From positions 1 to 32,841 of the forward strand of contig JACQWK010000220.1 in the NCBI GenBank assembly GCA_016209525.1: a DNA stretch of 32,841 nucleotides, read 5' to 3'. Origin of the DNA: Verrucomicrobiota bacterium (GTDB taxonomy: Bacteria > Verrucomicrobiota > Verrucomicrobiia > Limisphaerales > SIBE01). Position numbers and translations under genes: made by a program. Within the stretch, counting starts at the first letter, position 1. Every line of letters starts with the position of its first letter. Under the pieces are notes generated by a model. The model saw nothing but the letters and a program-made list of their open reading frames with translations. It had not been told where the DNA came from and did not search any database. Below are positions 32,323 through 32,841 of this stretch, piece after piece.

Positions 32323-32841
32323 TCAGTTCCTGCCTACACCCTTTCCCTCCTCGGCGGCCTTGTTTTTGGACCGCTCGCCGGCGGACCGATAGTGGCTCGC
32401 GTAATATCGATTCTGGTAGTAGTAGTAAGAATAGTAGTAAGAATCCTTGCCTTCGAAATCGATGTCATTCAACACCACGCCCACGATGTTGATCCCCGCA
32501 TTCTGAACACGCTGGATCGACTTGCGAGCGTGTTCGCGCCGGATTTTGTTGAACTTGGTGACGAAAAGGACGCCGTCGGACATCGCGGCAATGATGAGCG
32601 GATCGCTGACGGCCGAGATTGGCGGACAATCCAAGAGAATCCGGTCATAACGCGAGCGAACCAACTCCAAAAACTCCGCCATCCTCTTGGAGCCGATCAA
32701 TTCGGAAGGATTCGACGGCACGGAGCCGCAGCAAATGACTTCCAGGTTGGGCACTTCCGTCTTGTGGACGACTGGGGCGATTTCGTTGAGTTCATCCATC
32801 AAGAAGGACGACAGGCCGGTCGGACTGTGAAGGCGGAAGGC
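32323..32841 (-). CDS. C-terminal part of a bacterial tyrosine kinase / capsule regulator (partial)
   Basis: The frame stays open to the right edge, so this is the last 172 residues of a longer gene. The visible part matches the CpsD/CapB/Wzc BY-kinase domain: HSPTGLSSFL, then VICCGSVPSNPSELIGSKRM, the Walker A'/B-like YDRILLDCPPISAVSDPL, SDGVLFVTKFNKIRREHARK and GINIVGVVLNDID. Next is a tyrosine-rich tail (SYYYSYYYYQNRYYASHYRS in part, about 32385-32441) with ten tyrosines, the usual autophosphorylation cluster, and a Lys/Glu/Gly-rich end. Such kinases control polymerisation and export of exopolysaccharide. The Walker A motif and any membrane-spanning Wzz domain would lie outside the window. 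Confidence 0.92.
   Translation of the reverse strand, partial: AFRLHSPTGLSSFLMDELNEIAPVVHKTEVPNLEVICCGSVPSNPSELIGSKRMAEFLELVRSRYDRILLDCPPISAVSDPLIIAAMSDGVLFVTKFNKIRREHARKSIQRVQNAGINIVGVVLNDIDFEGKDSYYYSYYYYQNRYYASHYRSAGERSKNKAAEEGKGVGRN

Overview
The window looks like chromosome from a flagellated bacterium of the phylum Verrucomicrobiota, probably near the Limisphaerales/Pedosphaeraceae. This is inferred from three things: a PVC-style protein joining a repeat region, a cytochrome c module and a DUF1080 (3-keto-disaccharide hydrolase) domain; a Sel1-repeat protein with a degenerate trypsin domain; and several copies of a palindromic intergenic element. No rRNA or other strong phylogenetic marker is present, so the assignment is tentative. 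No tRNA, rRNA, CRISPR array, transposase or prophage gene was seen.

Region 1 (about 1-16.55 kb, minus strand) is one long flagellar operon. In transcription order it reads flgB-flgC-fliE-fliF-fliG-fliH-fliI-fliJ-motE-fliK-flgD-flgE-fliL-fliM-fliN-fliO-fliP-fliQ. This is close to the order of the Bacillus fla/che operon. It builds the proximal rod, MS ring, C ring, export ATPase, export gate and hook. Many genes overlap by 4 bases, so translation is probably coupled. Three copies of a roughly 130-bp palindromic element sit inside the operon, between fliJ and fliI, fliG and fliF, and fliF and fliE. The usual next gene, fliR, does not follow fliQ within the window. FliK is very large (1165 aa) and carries a perfect-period 69-bp tandem repeat. 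The hook protein is short, and FliM lacks the usual N-terminal CheY-binding motif.

Region 2 (16.55-21.98 kb, plus strand) starts with a 500-bp divergent spacer. A secreted Sel1-repeat protein with an apparently dead protease domain comes next. A compact motility group follows: an 88-aa membrane protein, a FliA-type sigma factor, motA, motB and a small unknown protein with a C-terminal CxCG motif. The sigma factor and stator are therefore encoded beside the basal-body operon but are transcribed away from it.

Region 3 (21.97-27.33 kb) is metabolic. Enolase lies on the minus strand and its stop codon overlaps that of the CxCG gene. The threonine/lysine group hom-thrC-lysC lies on the plus strand. 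Homoserine dehydrogenase and threonine synthase overlap by 4 bases, and aspartate kinase follows after a palindromic repeat.

Region 4 (27.5-32.84 kb) holds the secreted cytochrome c/DUF1080 protein, a small lipoprotein, an L-Ala-D/L-Glu-type dipeptide epimerase, an S-methyl-5'-thioadenosine phosphorylase and, running off the right edge, the C-terminal half of a bacterial tyrosine kinase (CpsD/Wzc type) with a tyrosine-rich tail.
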